64,000 nucleotides of DNA. Source: an uncultured Bacteroides sp. (lineage in GTDB: Bacteria; Bacteroidota; Bacteroidia; Bacteroidales; Bacteroidaceae). Every line of letters begins with the position of its first letter. The first letter of the stretch is position 1. The position numbers and the translations under genes were made by a program. Under the pieces are notes generated by a model, which was given only the letters and a program-made list of their open reading frames with translations, was not told the DNA's origin and made no database searches. The stretch spans positions 29,137 through 93,136 of the forward strand of contig CASENE010000018.1 of NCBI GenBank assembly GCA_949289265.1. The letters run 5' to 3'. Below are positions 36,202 to 45,739 of this stretch, piece after piece.

Positions 36202-36824
36202 AACAGCCTTTACTCATCAAAGTCTGCGGCATGACGCAGGGCGACAACATCCGCCGGGCCGAGTCGCTGGGCATCGACCTGATGGGCTTCGTCTTCTACC
36301 CCAAGTCGCCCCGCTGCCTCAGCCAGCTGCCCGGCTACCTGCCCCGGAGGGCCCGGCGCGTGGGAGTCTTCGTGGACGAGACCAAGGAGAACGTGGCCAT
36401 CTATGCCGACCGCTTCGGCCTGGACTACCTGCAACTGCACGGACACGAATCGCCCGAGTATTGCCGCACACTGCGCCGCCGGGGTTTCCGCCTCATCAAA
36501 GCCTTCCAGATAGCCGGCCCGCAAGACCTGACGGCCACGGCGGAGTATGACGACGGCCTGTGCGACTACTTCCTGTTCGACACCAAGACCCCCGGCTACG
36601 GCGGCTCGGGCAACCAGTTCGACTGGACGCTGCTGCAAGCCTACCGCGGCCGCACCCCCTTCCTGCTGAGCGGCGGCATCAGTGCCTACAGCGCCTCCGC
36701 CGTCCGAGCCTTCCGCCACCCCGCCCTGGCAGGCGTCGACCTGAACAGCCGCTTCGAGACGGAGCCGGGCCTGAAAGACATCGCCCGCCTGCAGCAATTT
36801 ATCAACGAACTTAAAAAAGCATAA
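36198..36824 (+). CDS. trpF: Phosphoribosylanthranilate isomerase
   Basis: A 208-residue TIM barrel with KVCGMTQGDNIRRAESLGID at the start (catalytic Cys in VCG), LDYLQLHGHESPEYC and FDTKTPGYGGSGNQFDW (catalytic Asp). The ATG overlaps the trpC stop (ATGA), so trpC and trpF are separate but coupled, unlike the fused enzyme of E. coli. Confidence 0.94.
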   Translation: MKQPLLIKVCGMTQGDNIRRAESLGIDLMGFVFYPKSPRCLSQLPGYLPRRARRVGVFVDETKENVAIYADRFGLDYLQLHGHESPEYCRTLRRRGFRLIKAFQIAGPQDLTATAEYDDGLCDYFLFDTKTPGYGGSGNQFDWTLLQAYRGRTPFLLSGGISAYSASAVRAFRHPALAGVDLNSRFETEPGLKDIARLQQFINELKKA

Positions 36825-36829
36825 CCCTT

Positions 36830-37615
36830 ATGAACAACAACCGCATCAACCAACTCTTTGAGCAACATCCCGACCACCTGTTGTCCATCTACTTCTGCGC
36901 CGGCTGTCCCACCCTGGACGGCACGGCCGACGTCGTCCGCGCCCTGCAGCGCAACGGGGTGGACATGATAGAGATAGGCATCCCCTTCAGCGACCCCATG
37001 GCCGACGGCATCGTCATCCAGGAGGCCGCCACCCGCGCCCTGCGCAACGGCATGTCGCTGCGCCTCCTCTTCAGCCAACTGAAAGACATCCGCCGGGACG
37101 TGCATATCCCCCTCATCCTCATGGGCTACCTCAACCCCATCATGCAGTTCGGCTTCGAGGACTTCTGCCGGCAATGCGTGGCGTGCGGCATCGACGGCGT
37201 CATCATCCCCGACCTGCCCTTCCGCGAATACGAAGAAAGCTACAAGGACACCGCCCGACGATACAATCTGCGCGTCATCATGCTCATCACGCCCGAAACC
37301 AGCGAGGAACGCATCCGCGAAATAGACGCCCACACGGACGGATTTATCTACATGGTGTCCAGCGCCGCCACCACGGGCGCGCAGAAGGACTTCGACGAAC
37401 AGAAGCAGGCCTACTTCCGCCGCATCGAGGCGATGCACCTGCGCAACCCCCGCATGATAGGCTTCGGCATCAGCAACCACCAGACCTTCGAGGCCGCTTG
37501 CGCCCATGCCTCGGGCGCCATCATCGGCAGCCGGTTCGTGACGCTGCTGAACGAGAAACAGGGAAACGCCGACGAGGCCATCCGCGCCCTGAAGGCAGAC
37601 CTGGCGCAAGAGTAG
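36830..37615 (+). CDS. trpA: Tryptophan synthase alpha chain
   Basis: Cleaves indole-3-glycerol phosphate and channels indole to TrpB. The 261-residue protein carries MIEIGIPFSDPMADGIVIQ (catalytic Glu), LILMGYLNPIMQFG, GVIIPDLPFREYEE (catalytic Asp) and MIGFGISNHQTFE. It is the last gene of trpBEGDCFA. Its 3' side leads into the second inverted-repeat palindrome element. Confidence 0.95.
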   Translation: MNNNRINQLFEQHPDHLLSIYFCAGCPTLDGTADVVRALQRNGVDMIEIGIPFSDPMADGIVIQEAATRALRNGMSLRLLFSQLKDIRRDVHIPLILMGYLNPIMQFGFEDFCRQCVACGIDGVIIPDLPFREYEESYKDTARRYNLRVIMLITPETSEERIREIDAHTDGFIYMVSSAATTGAQKDFDEQKQAYFRRIEAMHLRNPRMIGFGISNHQTFEAACAHASGAIIGSRFVTLLNEKQGNADEAIRALKADLAQE

Positions 37616-37696
37616 GCCCGACATGCCGGACATGCGCCGGCAGCACGCCCGGTCTTGGAGACAAAAAGCCTTTAGCTGAAGCAAAAGAAACGGAAA

Positions 37697-37853
37697 GCCG
37701 CGGCAAAAAACGCGCAATCTTTGGCAAAAACTATAAATCCAGGTTGGATTTATGTAAATTCAGCCTGGATTTATGTAAATTCAGCTTAGATTTATGTAAA
37801 TCCAGCCTGAATTTACAGTTTTCCCCAGAGATTGGGAAGTTTTTCGCGGGGGA
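37697..37853. repeat. Inverted-repeat-bounded palindrome element, copy 2
   Basis: Four 21-bp units start at 37733, 37754, 37775 and 37796 (core AAATCCAGGTTGGATTT and variants), exact 21-bp period, same family as 24870-24953. The flank at 37701-37732 is an imperfect inverse of 37817-37850: about 80 percent match over 30 bases by eye (for example AGATTG in both). The right flank also matches the right flank of copy 1 (CAGTTTTC.CCAG). It lies between the convergent ends of trpA and the DUF6125 gene. Confidence 0.85.
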
Positions 37854-37873
37854 TTGAAGTTTTTTCGCACGGC

Positions 37874-38422
37874 TCAGCCGACTTTCCGGTCGGGAACGGG
37901 AGAGTCATGCAGCGTAAACCGCCAGGCGCAGCAACAGCCGGGGTCGACAACGTCGGGGAAACACGAAAGGCATTCGCACGAAAGGCGCTCGTCGATGACG
38001 CGGGCAAACCCGGCATATTCTATCTCGCCCACAGGCTTGCACGGATGGAAGGGCATCCCCTTGCGTTCGCGCGCCCGCTGCACCCGACACTCGCGGGTGC
38101 GGTAGACCAACGTCTTCCTCTCCTCGTCCACGAGGATGTCCGCCTCGTTCAGGTTCGCATAGAAACGGAATTGCAAGGCACGGGCCAGTCCGTCCAGCCC
38201 CGCGCGCTCGGGCAGCCCCAGAAAGGCCTTGATGCGCCGGGCCTCGATGACGGTGAACTTCCGCCACGCTTCCGCATCGTGGCGCATCGCCTCGTCCATC
38301 CCGCGCGCCCGCTCCACCGACTGAAACCACACGCCGTCCATCGCCAGCCAGTTCTTTGAATAATCCTCGACGAGCCGTATCAGCTCTTCCTTAGAGAGTG
38401 AAAGCAAAATCTTGTTCTTCAT
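37874..38422 (-). CDS. DUF6125 family protein
   Basis: A 182-residue cytoplasmic protein starting MKNKILLSLSKEELIRLVEDYSKNWLAMDG. The sequence (FTVIEARRIKAFLGLPERAG, CRVQRARERKGMPFHPCKPVG) matches the DUF6125 family found in gut Firmicutes and Bacteroidetes. Conserved cysteines at the C-terminus (CECLSCFPDVVDPGCCCAW) suggest metal or cluster binding, but no activity is established. The ATG at 38422 was chosen over about 100 further in-frame codons that overlap the neighbouring gene. Confidence 0.75.
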   Translation of the reverse strand: MKNKILLSLSKEELIRLVEDYSKNWLAMDGVWFQSVERARGMDEAMRHDAEAWRKFTVIEARRIKAFLGLPERAGLDGLARALQFRFYANLNEADILVDEERKTLVYRTRECRVQRARERKGMPFHPCKPVGEIEYAGFARVIDERLSCECLSCFPDVVDPGCCCAWRFTLHDSPVPDRKVG

Positions 38423-38457
38423 CTTACATTTTATTACTTTAGGATTTGAATCTGCCG

Positions 38458-38465
38458 CAAAAGTA
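38458..38465 (-). promoter_or_regulatory. -7 box TACTTTTG for the DUF6125 gene
   Basis: Minus-strand TACTTTTG 36 bases before the ATG at 38422. Confidence 0.5.
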
Positions 38466-38585
38466 ATGCTTTCGGCCGGAAAAGGAAAGCCCCCGCGAAC
38501 CGTAGTCCACAGGGGCTTGACTGATTGCTTTGACGTGTCCGGAGGAGTGGTGCCTCTCGTCTCTCCCTTTCGGAGCGTCCGGCCC

Positions 38586-40058
38586 TCACCATCCCAACTT
38601 GGACAGTCCGGCCGCCTCATACCACTCGGTAGAACGATAGGCCTCGGCAGCCGCAGAAGTAACGGAAGCCGGAATATAGTGGGAAACGCCATTCGCCCGC
38701 TCCATCGAGAAGAGTCCGCCATACGACGAGTAATTCAACGGAGTCGTATTCCAATAGACAAGGACGTTGTCCAATCCTTGCTTCCACTGCGCAAATTGCT
38801 CGTCAGACAGCAGTTCCTGCATCATTTCCTGCATGTCATAATAACCCACTTCCGGATGACGACGGTCGTAACTAAAGACATCGGCACGCAGCGTATTGAC
38901 AGCCACCTCTCCCGCGGGCATCAACTGACGGGTCAAGGCAGCCAGCCCGTCCAGCCCCTCCGTCTTCAGTACGCCGATGGAAGCGCCGGCCGTCCAGTGG
39001 TCGTTAGAGAGTCCCTCCCCGGCATCGTACATATCGTTATAGACCTTAAAGTAGGTCTCCGCCATCTCCACCGCCGCGCCTTTCATAAACATGTAGGGAA
39101 GTATCCGGTCGTAAGGAGCCCCGGGGCCGGGAGTTTCGGTGGGAGAAGCAATGTAATAGTCCGTATATCCGCGCAACGCGTAGGCCACCTCGACGGACTG
39201 CATGAAACAAGCGTCGAACATGATGAAGTCAAAATGCGGCGCATAGTCCAATATCCGCACGAAGTCCGAGAGGTTCATCCGCTGGTCGCCCTCCCCCGTA
39301 TCTTGCCCTATCCAACGGGTGGAAGCAGACGGCACGGGATAGGGAATCCACCCGTCGCAGTGCGACCAATATACCAGGCCATAACTCGCCGCCTGGTAAT
39401 CCGGATTGGCAAAGACGTCTTCAAAGACCTCCAACGTTTCGGACACGCCCGTGGAGTTACGGTCGCCATATTCCCTGACAACCTGCGCCTCTACCTTGCC
39501 ATCGCGGTTGGAAATCTCCATCAGCCTGGCCTCGCCATAGTCTGCATAAACCAACAGATGCATGGACGGAGAGACCACGGAAGCCATGCCTTTCTTCATT
39601 TCCTCCACATCGTCTTTGGCAAACGAAGCCAGGTTGTTGTCTCCCGCTATATATACCAAGACTGTCCGCCCTTTGCGAGTATCCTCTCCCGAATCCGGCA
39701 GTTGTCTGGGCACATACACGGTGCACGAAGCACAGAAGCCGCCTTCATCCGTGGTGACGGTAATCATCGCCTCCCCCGGCTGCAGGGCAGTCACCACCCC
39801 TTTGTCGGAGACGGTTGCCACAGTGTTGTCCGACGATTCCCAAAAGACCTTCTGGTTGGTGGCATCCTGGGGGAATATACGAACCGACAGCGTCGCGCTT
39901 TCTCCCTCCCCCATCAGCAGCATATCGCCGCCGTCCAATGCCACACTCTCTACGGCAACCATCGGCCCGTCTTCCCCCGAATCGCAGGAAGTCAACAAGC
40001 CAAGCATGCTGCAGAGCGGCATCATGAACAGAATAGTCCGAAAAGCAAGTTCTTTCAT
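38586..40058 (-). CDS. Clostripain-related cysteine peptidase lipoprotein with BIG2 domain
   Basis: A 490-residue envelope protein. The N-terminus ends in a lipobox (LLTSC, Cys25), followed by a BIG2 immunoglobulin-like domain (about 36-116, SATLSVRIFPQDATNQKVFW) and a family C11 peptidase domain. The catalytic His233 is in GLVYWSHCDGW and the nucleophile Cys284 in FIMFDACFMQSVEVA. C11 enzymes cut after basic residues and activate secreted proteins or toxins. It lies directly after the small secreted protein gene, 6 bp away. Confidence 0.88.
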   Translation of the reverse strand: MKELAFRTILFMMPLCSMLGLLTSCDSGEDGPMVAVESVALDGGDMLLMGEGESATLSVRIFPQDATNQKVFWESSDNTVATVSDKGVVTALQPGEAMITVTTDEGGFCASCTVYVPRQLPDSGEDTRKGRTVLVYIAGDNNLASFAKDDVEEMKKGMASVVSPSMHLLVYADYGEARLMEISNRDGKVEAQVVREYGDRNSTGVSETLEVFEDVFANPDYQAASYGLVYWSHCDGWIPYPVPSASTRWIGQDTGEGDQRMNLSDFVRILDYAPHFDFIMFDACFMQSVEVAYALRGYTDYYIASPTETPGPGAPYDRILPYMFMKGAAVEMAETYFKVYNDMYDAGEGLSNDHWTAGASIGVLKTEGLDGLAALTRQLMPAGEVAVNTLRADVFSYDRRHPEVGYYDMQEMMQELLSDEQFAQWKQGLDNVLVYWNTTPLNYSSYGGLFSMERANGVSHYIPASVTSAAAEAYRSTEWYEAAGLSKLGW

Positions 40059-40064
40059 GAGTCC

Positions 40065-40463
40065 TTATTCCTCAGGTTTCTTGAAACTGAAATCTGCCAC
40101 TTTGACGTTCTCCAAGACATAAGTATTCCCTTTTTCATATTGCTTGCGCACTTTGGAAGCCTCTTTCTCCAACTTCAAGCGGTTTTCGGAGAAATAGATG
40201 GCACACGTGTAATCCGCCTTGCCCTTCTGATACTCCAAAAAGTTCTTCATCTGGTAGGCATATACTTCGCGCTGCGGCAGGAAACCGTTCCCGTCCAGCA
40301 CGACGCTGTCCACCAACTGGACTTCAGTGAAATAAACCACCGAATCCTTAAACGAGGCGCCGACTCCAAATACATATACAGGTTTTTCCTTCTCTTTCGT
40401 CGTGAAAGCCGAACAAAGCATCACGGCCATCACTGCCCACAAGCATATCCGAATGTGTCTCAT
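40065..40463 (-). CDS. Small secreted protein of unknown function
   Basis: A 132-residue protein starting MRHIRICLWAVMAVMLCSAF, a plausible signal peptide. The mature part (KPVYVFGVGASFKDSVVYFT, EVQLVDSVVLDGNGFLPQRE) is of a type seen in Bacteroides but I cannot name the family. The start at 40463 is chosen for the signal peptide and the -7 box at 40490-40497. It is followed by the C11 peptidase gene after 6 bp, so the two likely form an operon. Confidence 0.65.
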   Translation of the reverse strand: MRHIRICLWAVMAVMLCSAFTTKEKEKPVYVFGVGASFKDSVVYFTEVQLVDSVVLDGNGFLPQREVYAYQMKNFLEYQKGKADYTCAIYFSENRLKLEKEASKVRKQYEKGNTYVLENVKVADFSFKKPEE

Positions 40464-40489
40464 ATCCAAACTATAATTAGTAAGTGGCG

Positions 40490-40497
40490 CAAAGGTA
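40490..40497 (-). promoter_or_regulatory. -7 box TACCTTTG for the small secreted protein operon
   Basis: Minus-strand TACCTTTG 27 bases before the ATG at 40463, and just past the rpoD terminator. Confidence 0.55.
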
Positions 40498-40501
40498 ACA
40501 A

Positions 40502-40536
40502 AAAAACCGGTCGCCCCAACGGGTGTACCGGTTTTT
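40502..40536 (-). terminator. rpoD terminator
   Basis: AAAAACCGGT at 40502-40511 pairs with ACCGGTTTTT at 40527-40536. On the minus strand it gives a hairpin ending in a U-run, 38 bases after the rpoD stop. Confidence 0.85.
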
Positions 40537-40573
40537 AATGTTTCTAAAGTTGTCGGAAACTGATATTTCCCAC

Positions 40574-41434
40574 TCATCCCAAGTAGGACTTGAGCAACTT
40601 GCTACGATTACTTTGTCTTAATCGTCTGATGGCTTTTTCCTTAATCTGGCGGACACGTTCACGGGTCAACCCGAATTTGTCGCCGATTTCCTCCAGGGTC
40701 ATTTCCTGTTGTCCGATGCCGAAAAACATCTGAATGATTTCTTTTTCGCGCTCGGTTAACGTAGAAAGCGCCCTATCAATTTCCCTCGCAAGAGACTCGT
40801 TCACCAACGACTTGTCGGCCATGGGAGAGTCGTCGTTGACCAGTACGTCAAGCAGGCTGTTGTCTTCTCCTTCCACAAACGGAGCATCCACCGATATATG
40901 CCGGCCGGACACTTTCAATGTATCGGAGATTTTGTCAACGGGAATATCCAACTCGTCTGCCAATTCCTCGGGCGACGGACGGCGCTCATTCTCCTGCTCG
41001 AACTTAGAGAAGGCTTTGCTGATTTTGTTCAGCGAGCCCACCTGGTTAAGAGGCAAACGGACGATGCGCGACTGTTCGGCCAAAGCCTGCAGAATGGACT
41101 GACGTATCCACCACACAGCATAACTGATAAACTTGAAACCTCGCGTCTCGTCAAACTTCTCGGCCGCTTTAATCAAGCCCAAGTTACCCTCGTTAATCAA
41201 GTCGGGCAGACTCAAACCTTGGTTCTGATACTGCTTGGCCACAGATACAACGAAACGAAGATTGGCACGTGTCAGTTTCTCCAATGCTGCACGATCACCC
41301 TTGCGGATGCGTTGAGCGAGCTCTACTTCTTCCTCTACAGTTATCAAGTCTTCACGACCTATTTCCTGCAAATACTTGTCAAGTGATGCGCTCTCTCTGT
41401 TAGTGATACTTTTGGTAATTTTTAACTGTCTCAT
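40574..41434 (-). CDS. rpoD: Primary sigma factor RpoD
   Basis: A 286-residue sigma-70 factor, the size of the Bacteroides primary sigma. Region 1.2 starts at [20 protein letters not shown]. Region 2 shows [40 protein letters not shown] and [15 protein letters not shown]. Regions 3 and 4 follow, with the helix-turn-helix [20 protein letters not shown]. Region 1.1 is absent. It should read the TAnnTTTG boxes found across the window. It has its own box at 41457. Confidence 0.95.
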   Translation of the reverse strand: MRQLKITKSITNRESASLDKYLQEIGREDLITVEEEVELAQRIRKGDRAALEKLTRANLRFVVSVAKQYQNQGLSLPDLINEGNLGLIKAAEKFDETRGFKFISYAVWWIRQSILQALAEQSRIVRLPLNQVGSLNKISKAFSKFEQENERRPSPEELADELDIPVDKISDTLKVSGRHISVDAPFVEGEDNSLLDVLVNDDSPMADKSLVNESLAREIDRALSTLTEREKEIIQMFFGIGQQEMTLEEIGDKFGLTRERVRQIKEKAIRRLRQSNRSKLLKSYLG

Positions 41435-41456
41435 CCTTTAAAACATATTTGGGGTA

Positions 41457-41464
41457 CAAAGTTA
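41457..41464 (-). promoter_or_regulatory. -7 box TAACTTTG for rpoD
   Basis: Minus-strand TAACTTTG 23 bases before the ATG at 41434. Confidence 0.55.
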
Positions 41465-41520
41465 CGACAATTTATCGGATTGCACGTTGCCTCGGCGTAA
41501 CTTTCTGTTTCCTGCTTAAC

Positions 41521-41559
41521 AAAAAAGGTGCCGACATGGTTCATGCCAGCACCTTTTTT
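41521..41559 (-). terminator. htrA terminator
   Basis: AAAAAAGGTGC at 41521-41531 pairs with GCACCTTTTTT at 41549-41559. It lies 76 bases past the htrA stop on the minus strand and ends in a U-run. Confidence 0.88.
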
Positions 41560-41634
41560 CTTGCTTCTGTTAAAGAAAGCTACAGTCAATCAATCTTCTT
41601 ACCTATACTTATTTATCAAAACTTATTTCTGTGT

Positions 41635-43170
41635 TCATTCCTGTTGCAAATCCACGGCATAGTTGGCACGTTTGCCCGAGGGGAACATACCGGTGATGAA
41701 CAGCACCTGTTCAGGCGACTGGGTAGCCGTTTTCAGCACGGATTCCAGGTCGTCCACCGTCTTCATGCTTTGACCGTTAGCTTTCAGGATGATGAAACCC
41801 TTGCGTATGCCGGCATCTTTCATCTTGCCGGTGCTGACACCGGTCACTTCCAAGCCATAACCCAGATTGAGCTGACGCTTCAATTCGGTATCGATAGGCT
41901 TAAAGGCAGCGCCCAGAATTTCCATGCCGCGGTCTTTCACTACCTTCGTATTGCCTTGCGAGTTCTTCAGCGTGATGGTCACTTCCTTCTCCTTCTTGTC
42001 GCGGACAATCGTAGCCTTCACCTTGTCGCCGGGACGATGCTTGGCCAAGACTTGCTGCAAGTCTGAGAACTTATGAATCTTCTGGCCATCCAGTTCGACG
42101 ATTACATCATTTTCCTGCAAGATGCCTGCGGCAGAACCGCCATCCAGCACTTCGGCCACAAACACGCCGTCTTTCACGCCCAACTCTTCAGCCTGCTTCT
42201 TTATCTTCTCCACCAGTTCGTCGCTCATCTGGAGTTCTGTAGAGAAATCGCTTCCCTTAATGCCCAAAAGTGCCCGCTGAACTGCGCCGTATTGCTTCAA
42301 GTCGGACACGACTTTCTTCATAATGTTGGTAGGAATGGCAAAGCCATAGCCGGAATAAGAGCCTGTAGGCGAATAAAGCATGGCATTGATGCCCACCAGT
42401 TCCCCCCGCGCATTGACCAAGGCGCCACCACTATTGCCAACATTGATGGCGGCATCCGTCTGTATGAAAGACTGGATGGTGGCTGCGTTGCCGTTGGCAG
42501 CCGTCGCGCCGATGTCGCGCGCCTTGGCACTGACAATGCCTGCCGTTACCGTAGAACTCAGGCTAAACGGATTGCCTACGGCCAGCACCCATTCGCCCAC
42601 CTTCAGCGCATCCGAATCGCCCACGGGAAGCGTCGGGAAATCATCGCCCTCAATCTTCAGCAAGGCCAGGTCCGTATCCGGGTCAGTACCGATAATGCGT
42701 CCCTTGAACTCGCGTTCGTCGTTCAACTTCACCGTAATCTCGTCGGCATCCTCTATCACGTGGTTGTTGGTCACGATATAACCGTCCTTCGAGATAATGA
42801 CACCCGAACCGAAACCCACACGCGGCTGCGTCTTCACCTGACGCTCCTGGCCCCGCGGGTCACCAAAGAAGAAGTCGAAGATGTCCGGCATGGTGCGCAC
42901 GGTCTCCGTACGTCCCAACTGCGTGGCACGGATGTGCACCACTGCATGCACTGAAGTCTCCGCTGCCTGGGTCAAGTCCACCGGTTGCGCAGCCACGCTG
43001 CTCAACCCTGCCAAATGAAGATTATCGGGATTTTGCTGGAAAAGCTCGTTGAAGGAAGCCGACGCCTCTCTGTCATTGCTCAGCAGTTTGTAGGCCGTAG
43101 CACCGCCCACGCCGGCACTCACCAGCACGATAGCGCCTACTATCACTGCATTTCTCATTGTCTGTTTCAT
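41635..43170 (-). CDS. htrA: Do/DegP family serine endopeptidase
   Basis: A 511-residue periplasmic protease and chaperone for misfolded envelope proteins. Residues about 8-26 are a membrane-spanning or signal segment. The trypsin-like domain has His137 (VTNNHVIED), Asp167 (DTDLALLKI) and Ser247 (NVGNSGGALVN). Two PDZ domains follow (about 275-375 and 405-500; EVLDGGSAAGILQENDVIVE and GMEILGAAFKPIDTELKRQL). All catalytic residues are intact. Confidence 0.95.
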   Translation of the reverse strand: MKQTMRNAVIVGAIVLVSAGVGGATAYKLLSNDREASASFNELFQQNPDNLHLAGLSSVAAQPVDLTQAAETSVHAVVHIRATQLGRTETVRTMPDIFDFFFGDPRGQERQVKTQPRVGFGSGVIISKDGYIVTNNHVIEDADEITVKLNDEREFKGRIIGTDPDTDLALLKIEGDDFPTLPVGDSDALKVGEWVLAVGNPFSLSSTVTAGIVSAKARDIGATAANGNAATIQSFIQTDAAINVGNSGGALVNARGELVGINAMLYSPTGSYSGYGFAIPTNIMKKVVSDLKQYGAVQRALLGIKGSDFSTELQMSDELVEKIKKQAEELGVKDGVFVAEVLDGGSAAGILQENDVIVELDGQKIHKFSDLQQVLAKHRPGDKVKATIVRDKKEKEVTITLKNSQGNTKVVKDRGMEILGAAFKPIDTELKRQLNLGYGLEVTGVSTGKMKDAGIRKGFIILKANGQSMKTVDDLESVLKTATQSPEQVLFITGMFPSGKRANYAVDLQQE

Positions 43171-43477
43171 AATCCGTTATTCTTTTAAATGTTAATATTC
43201 GGGTTTGTTTTAAGATTTCGACGTTAAAATAAGGACAAAAAACATTCACTTATTCCCCCTGTCACTCTTTTTTGTTCTCTTTTAACAGAGGTCATCAGGG
43301 GCTTAACGGCGGTTAACGACAGGAGCTGACAAATTTGCATTCTATAGGACAGGGAAATGTTAAATCGGCCTGTCTGCTGACCTGTATCCGCCTTTTGCCG
43401 CCGAAAGCTGACAAACACACGCTCTTATGAAACAAGACAATACCAAACTGTCCTGTGAAACAGATGCCTGAGAGGGG
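43171..43477. other. htrA upstream region
   Basis: A 307-bp AT-richer region upstream of htrA and downstream of the DUF6064 gene (both minus). I see several TTTTAA/TTAAAA tracts, an imperfect GACAGG/CCTGTC dyad at about 43318-43385, but no credible gene and no clean -7 box. Confidence 0.4.
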
Positions 43478-44200
43478 CTATTTCATCAGGCCGTTGACCA
43501 ACGTCAGGCTGAGGGCCACGCCGATGAGGACGCAGATGCCGATGAGAAAGCCGTTCATGAAGCGGGCGCTGGGTTTGGTCTCTTTGTGCAAGTTCTGGTC
43601 GAAGTAGTTCTTAAAGAACAGATAGATGGCAGGTACGGTGGAGGCTGCCAGCAGGACGTCCTCGGGGATGTGGTAGACATAGATCTTGGAGAAGGAGATG
43701 AGAGCCCAGTGGCACAGGAAGAGTATGATGAGCAGGTTGACCTTGCGGGAGAAGCCCAGTAGCAGGCCGATGGTGAAGACGGCCACCGAACAAGGCATGA
43801 CGGTGGTGGTCATCATGGGGAACTCCATGCCGCGCAGCCACGACAGCAGGGGGTAGAGGAAGGGCATGGCGTAGAGGACGGCCACGAGGTAGACGTGCTT
43901 GCGGTTGCGCTCGAACGAGGTATAGCCCGTGACCAAGTCCCACAGCCAGATGAGAGCCAGGATGCCCCAGAAGATGGCCAATATGTAATGGTAGCTACGG
44001 GTGCCGCCATAGGTCATGTAGTATACGCCGGCAATCCAGGCGTTGACAAAGACCAGGTAGGCCTTCATGCCGCGCTTCACCCAGGGGGCGGGACGGCGGT
44101 AGAGCAAGACGGTCAGCAGGATGCCGGCCAGGGTGATGGCCAGCTGCAGGGGCCAAGTGCCTTCGTTGTAGCGGGCGATCGTATTCCAGAATATTTCCAT
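43478..44200 (-). CDS. DUF6064 family membrane protein
   Basis: A 240-residue integral membrane protein with about seven helices. It opens FWNTIARYNEGTWPLQLAIT, a hallmark of DUF6064 proteins, and includes AIFWGILALIWLWDLVTGY and WALISFSKIYVYHIPEDVLL. Function is unknown. It is the third gene, 76 bp after the split ThrE exporter genes. Confidence 0.72.
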   Translation of the reverse strand: MEIFWNTIARYNEGTWPLQLAITLAGILLTVLLYRRPAPWVKRGMKAYLVFVNAWIAGVYYMTYGGTRSYHYILAIFWGILALIWLWDLVTGYTSFERNRKHVYLVAVLYAMPFLYPLLSWLRGMEFPMMTTTVMPCSVAVFTIGLLLGFSRKVNLLIILFLCHWALISFSKIYVYHIPEDVLLAASTVPAIYLFFKNYFDQNLHKETKPSARFMNGFLIGICVLIGVALSLTLVNGLMK

Positions 44201-44276
44201 TGTCAGATAGAGTGTATAGGTGTGGTGGATGAATGTCGTAGCTTATATATATATGATAGGTATGGGGCGCGCCGCG

Positions 44277-44777
44277 TCAGTCGCCTTCCTGCTTGCGCCG
44301 GGTCATGGAGAAGGCCCGGTTGATAAAGAGGAAAAGGGGGAACGTGGCGCCTACGGCCAGCATAAAGATGACGCTGCAGGTCACCAGCCCGTTGGAGAAT
44401 ATGTCCCGGATGTAGAGAGTGAGGCTGTCGGGGTCGCCCAAGTTCTGCATGAACATGATGAGGGCGAACACCGTCTTGTAGGCATACATGCCGGGAATCA
44501 TCGGGAGCAGGGCCGGGATATACAGCACCGTCATGGGACAGAGAATGCGCTTGCCCAGCAGCAGGCTGCCCATGCCGATGGCGAAAGACGCGCACAGGGA
44601 AGCGGTGGCAATGTCCATGTCCAGCCCGTTCATCAGGCAGAAGCGCAGCGCGTGTCCCACGGCGGCCAGCAGGGCGATGGAGGGGAAGGCGCGCAAGGGC
44701 GGGTCGGAGATGGCCCCGAACCCGATGGCGGCGACGGCGGCAAACAAGCCGTCGGAGAGAATGTCGGTAATCAGCAT
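44277..44777 (-). CDS. Threonine/serine exporter, C-terminal (ThrE_2) subunit
   Basis: A protein of about 166 residues with four to five hydrophobic helices (GLFAAVAAIGFGAISDPPLR, LYIPALLPMIPGMYAYKTVF). It matches the C-terminal half of ThrE. In many Bacteroidetes ThrE is split into two adjacent genes that together export threonine and serine. I start at MLITDILSDG (44777); an ATG at 44801 that almost touches the upstream gene is also open. Confidence 0.82.
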   Translation of the reverse strand: MLITDILSDGLFAAVAAIGFGAISDPPLRAFPSIALLAAVGHALRFCLMNGLDMDIATASLCASFAIGMGSLLLGKRILCPMTVLYIPALLPMIPGMYAYKTVFALIMFMQNLGDPDSLTLYIRDIFSNGLVTCSVIFMLAVGATFPLFLFINRAFSMTRRKQEGD

Positions 44778-44801
44778 ATGCGTTCGGTTAAGGGTGAGCA
44801 A

Positions 44802-45569
44802 TCAGAGGAGGCTGTCGTGCACCAGCATCAGCGTGAGCGAGAGGCCCACGGCTATGCACAACACCAGCAAGAGGGCCTGGATGAGACGGCTGCAGCCGGT
44901 GATGACGTGGCCCTCCACTATGTCGATGACGCCGTTCAGCAGGGGGACGCCGGGCACCAGGAACAGGACGCTGGTGGCGATAGCCACCTCGGAAGTCGTG
45001 TCCAGCGTCAAGGCCGACGAGGCTGCCAGCGAAGCGGCGAAGGCCGAGACCATGAAGACTATGTAGTGGTTGATATGCCTTTTCTGCATCACCTGCCGGA
45101 TGTAAAAGCCAATGAGCGTGGCCGAAAACACGATACCCCGCGCCGTCCAGTCGCCGCCGAACAAGGCGCAGAACGACGCGTTGGCGAAGGCTACGAGGAA
45201 CAGCGTGCAGAGCGGGTCCATACGGGGTCGGGCGATGACAGCCGCATACCGTTCCCGGATGGCGGAAAGGGGCAGGCGCTGGTCGTGGGCGTCCCAACTG
45301 AGGGCGCTCAGCTCGGCGTTGAGTTCAAAGCTGATGGGGAAGGCGGGGATGGCAGCCATCTCGCTGTAGGCGTCGCGGCTTTCGAGGTCGCGCACGCTGA
45401 CGATAAGGTTGCGCTGCAGGACGCACACGGTGGTCTCCACGTCCAGCGAGTGCCCGATGCGGCACGTGTTGCGCACCACCCTCGACGTGTGCACGCCCGA
45501 GCCCATCAGGCGGTTGGCATATTCCAGCAAGAAGCGGGTGATGTCTTTCAGTTCATTCTGTGAATGCAT
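44802..45569 (-). CDS. Threonine/serine exporter, N-terminal (ThrE_1/DUF1212) subunit
   Basis: A 255-residue protein with a soluble N-terminal domain containing YANRLMGSGVHTSRVVRNTC, the conserved ThrE/DUF1212 start, followed by five membrane helices from about residue 120 (TLFLVAFANASFCALFGGDW, LFLVPGVPLLNGVIDIVEGH). The ATG at 45569 (MHSQNELKD) is used; the frame also opens at a TTG two codons earlier. It is paired with the ThrE_2 subunit. Confidence 0.85.
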   Translation of the reverse strand: MHSQNELKDITRFLLEYANRLMGSGVHTSRVVRNTCRIGHSLDVETTVCVLQRNLIVSVRDLESRDAYSEMAAIPAFPISFELNAELSALSWDAHDQRLPLSAIRERYAAVIARPRMDPLCTLFLVAFANASFCALFGGDWTARGIVFSATLIGFYIRQVMQKRHINHYIVFMVSAFAASLAASSALTLDTTSEVAIATSVLFLVPGVPLLNGVIDIVEGHVITGCSRLIQALLLVLCIAVGLSLTLMLVHDSLL

Positions 45570-45607
45570 GTGCAAGGTCTCTTTGGGTGTTATTCTGAAA
45601 ACGGGCG

Positions 45608-45615
45608 CAAAGGTA
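45608..45615 (-). promoter_or_regulatory. -7 box TACCTTTG for the exporter operon
   Basis: Minus-strand TACCTTTG 39 bases before the ATG at 45569. Confidence 0.55.
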
Positions 45616-45739
45616 ACACTTTTCCGGGAATATACGGCAGGTTATTGAATGTTTAATGGTGAATGATGAATGATTAATGATTAATAAGGAAAAGAGCTAA
45701 TGTTTAGCGATGAGTGATGAATATAACAGACATAAAAAA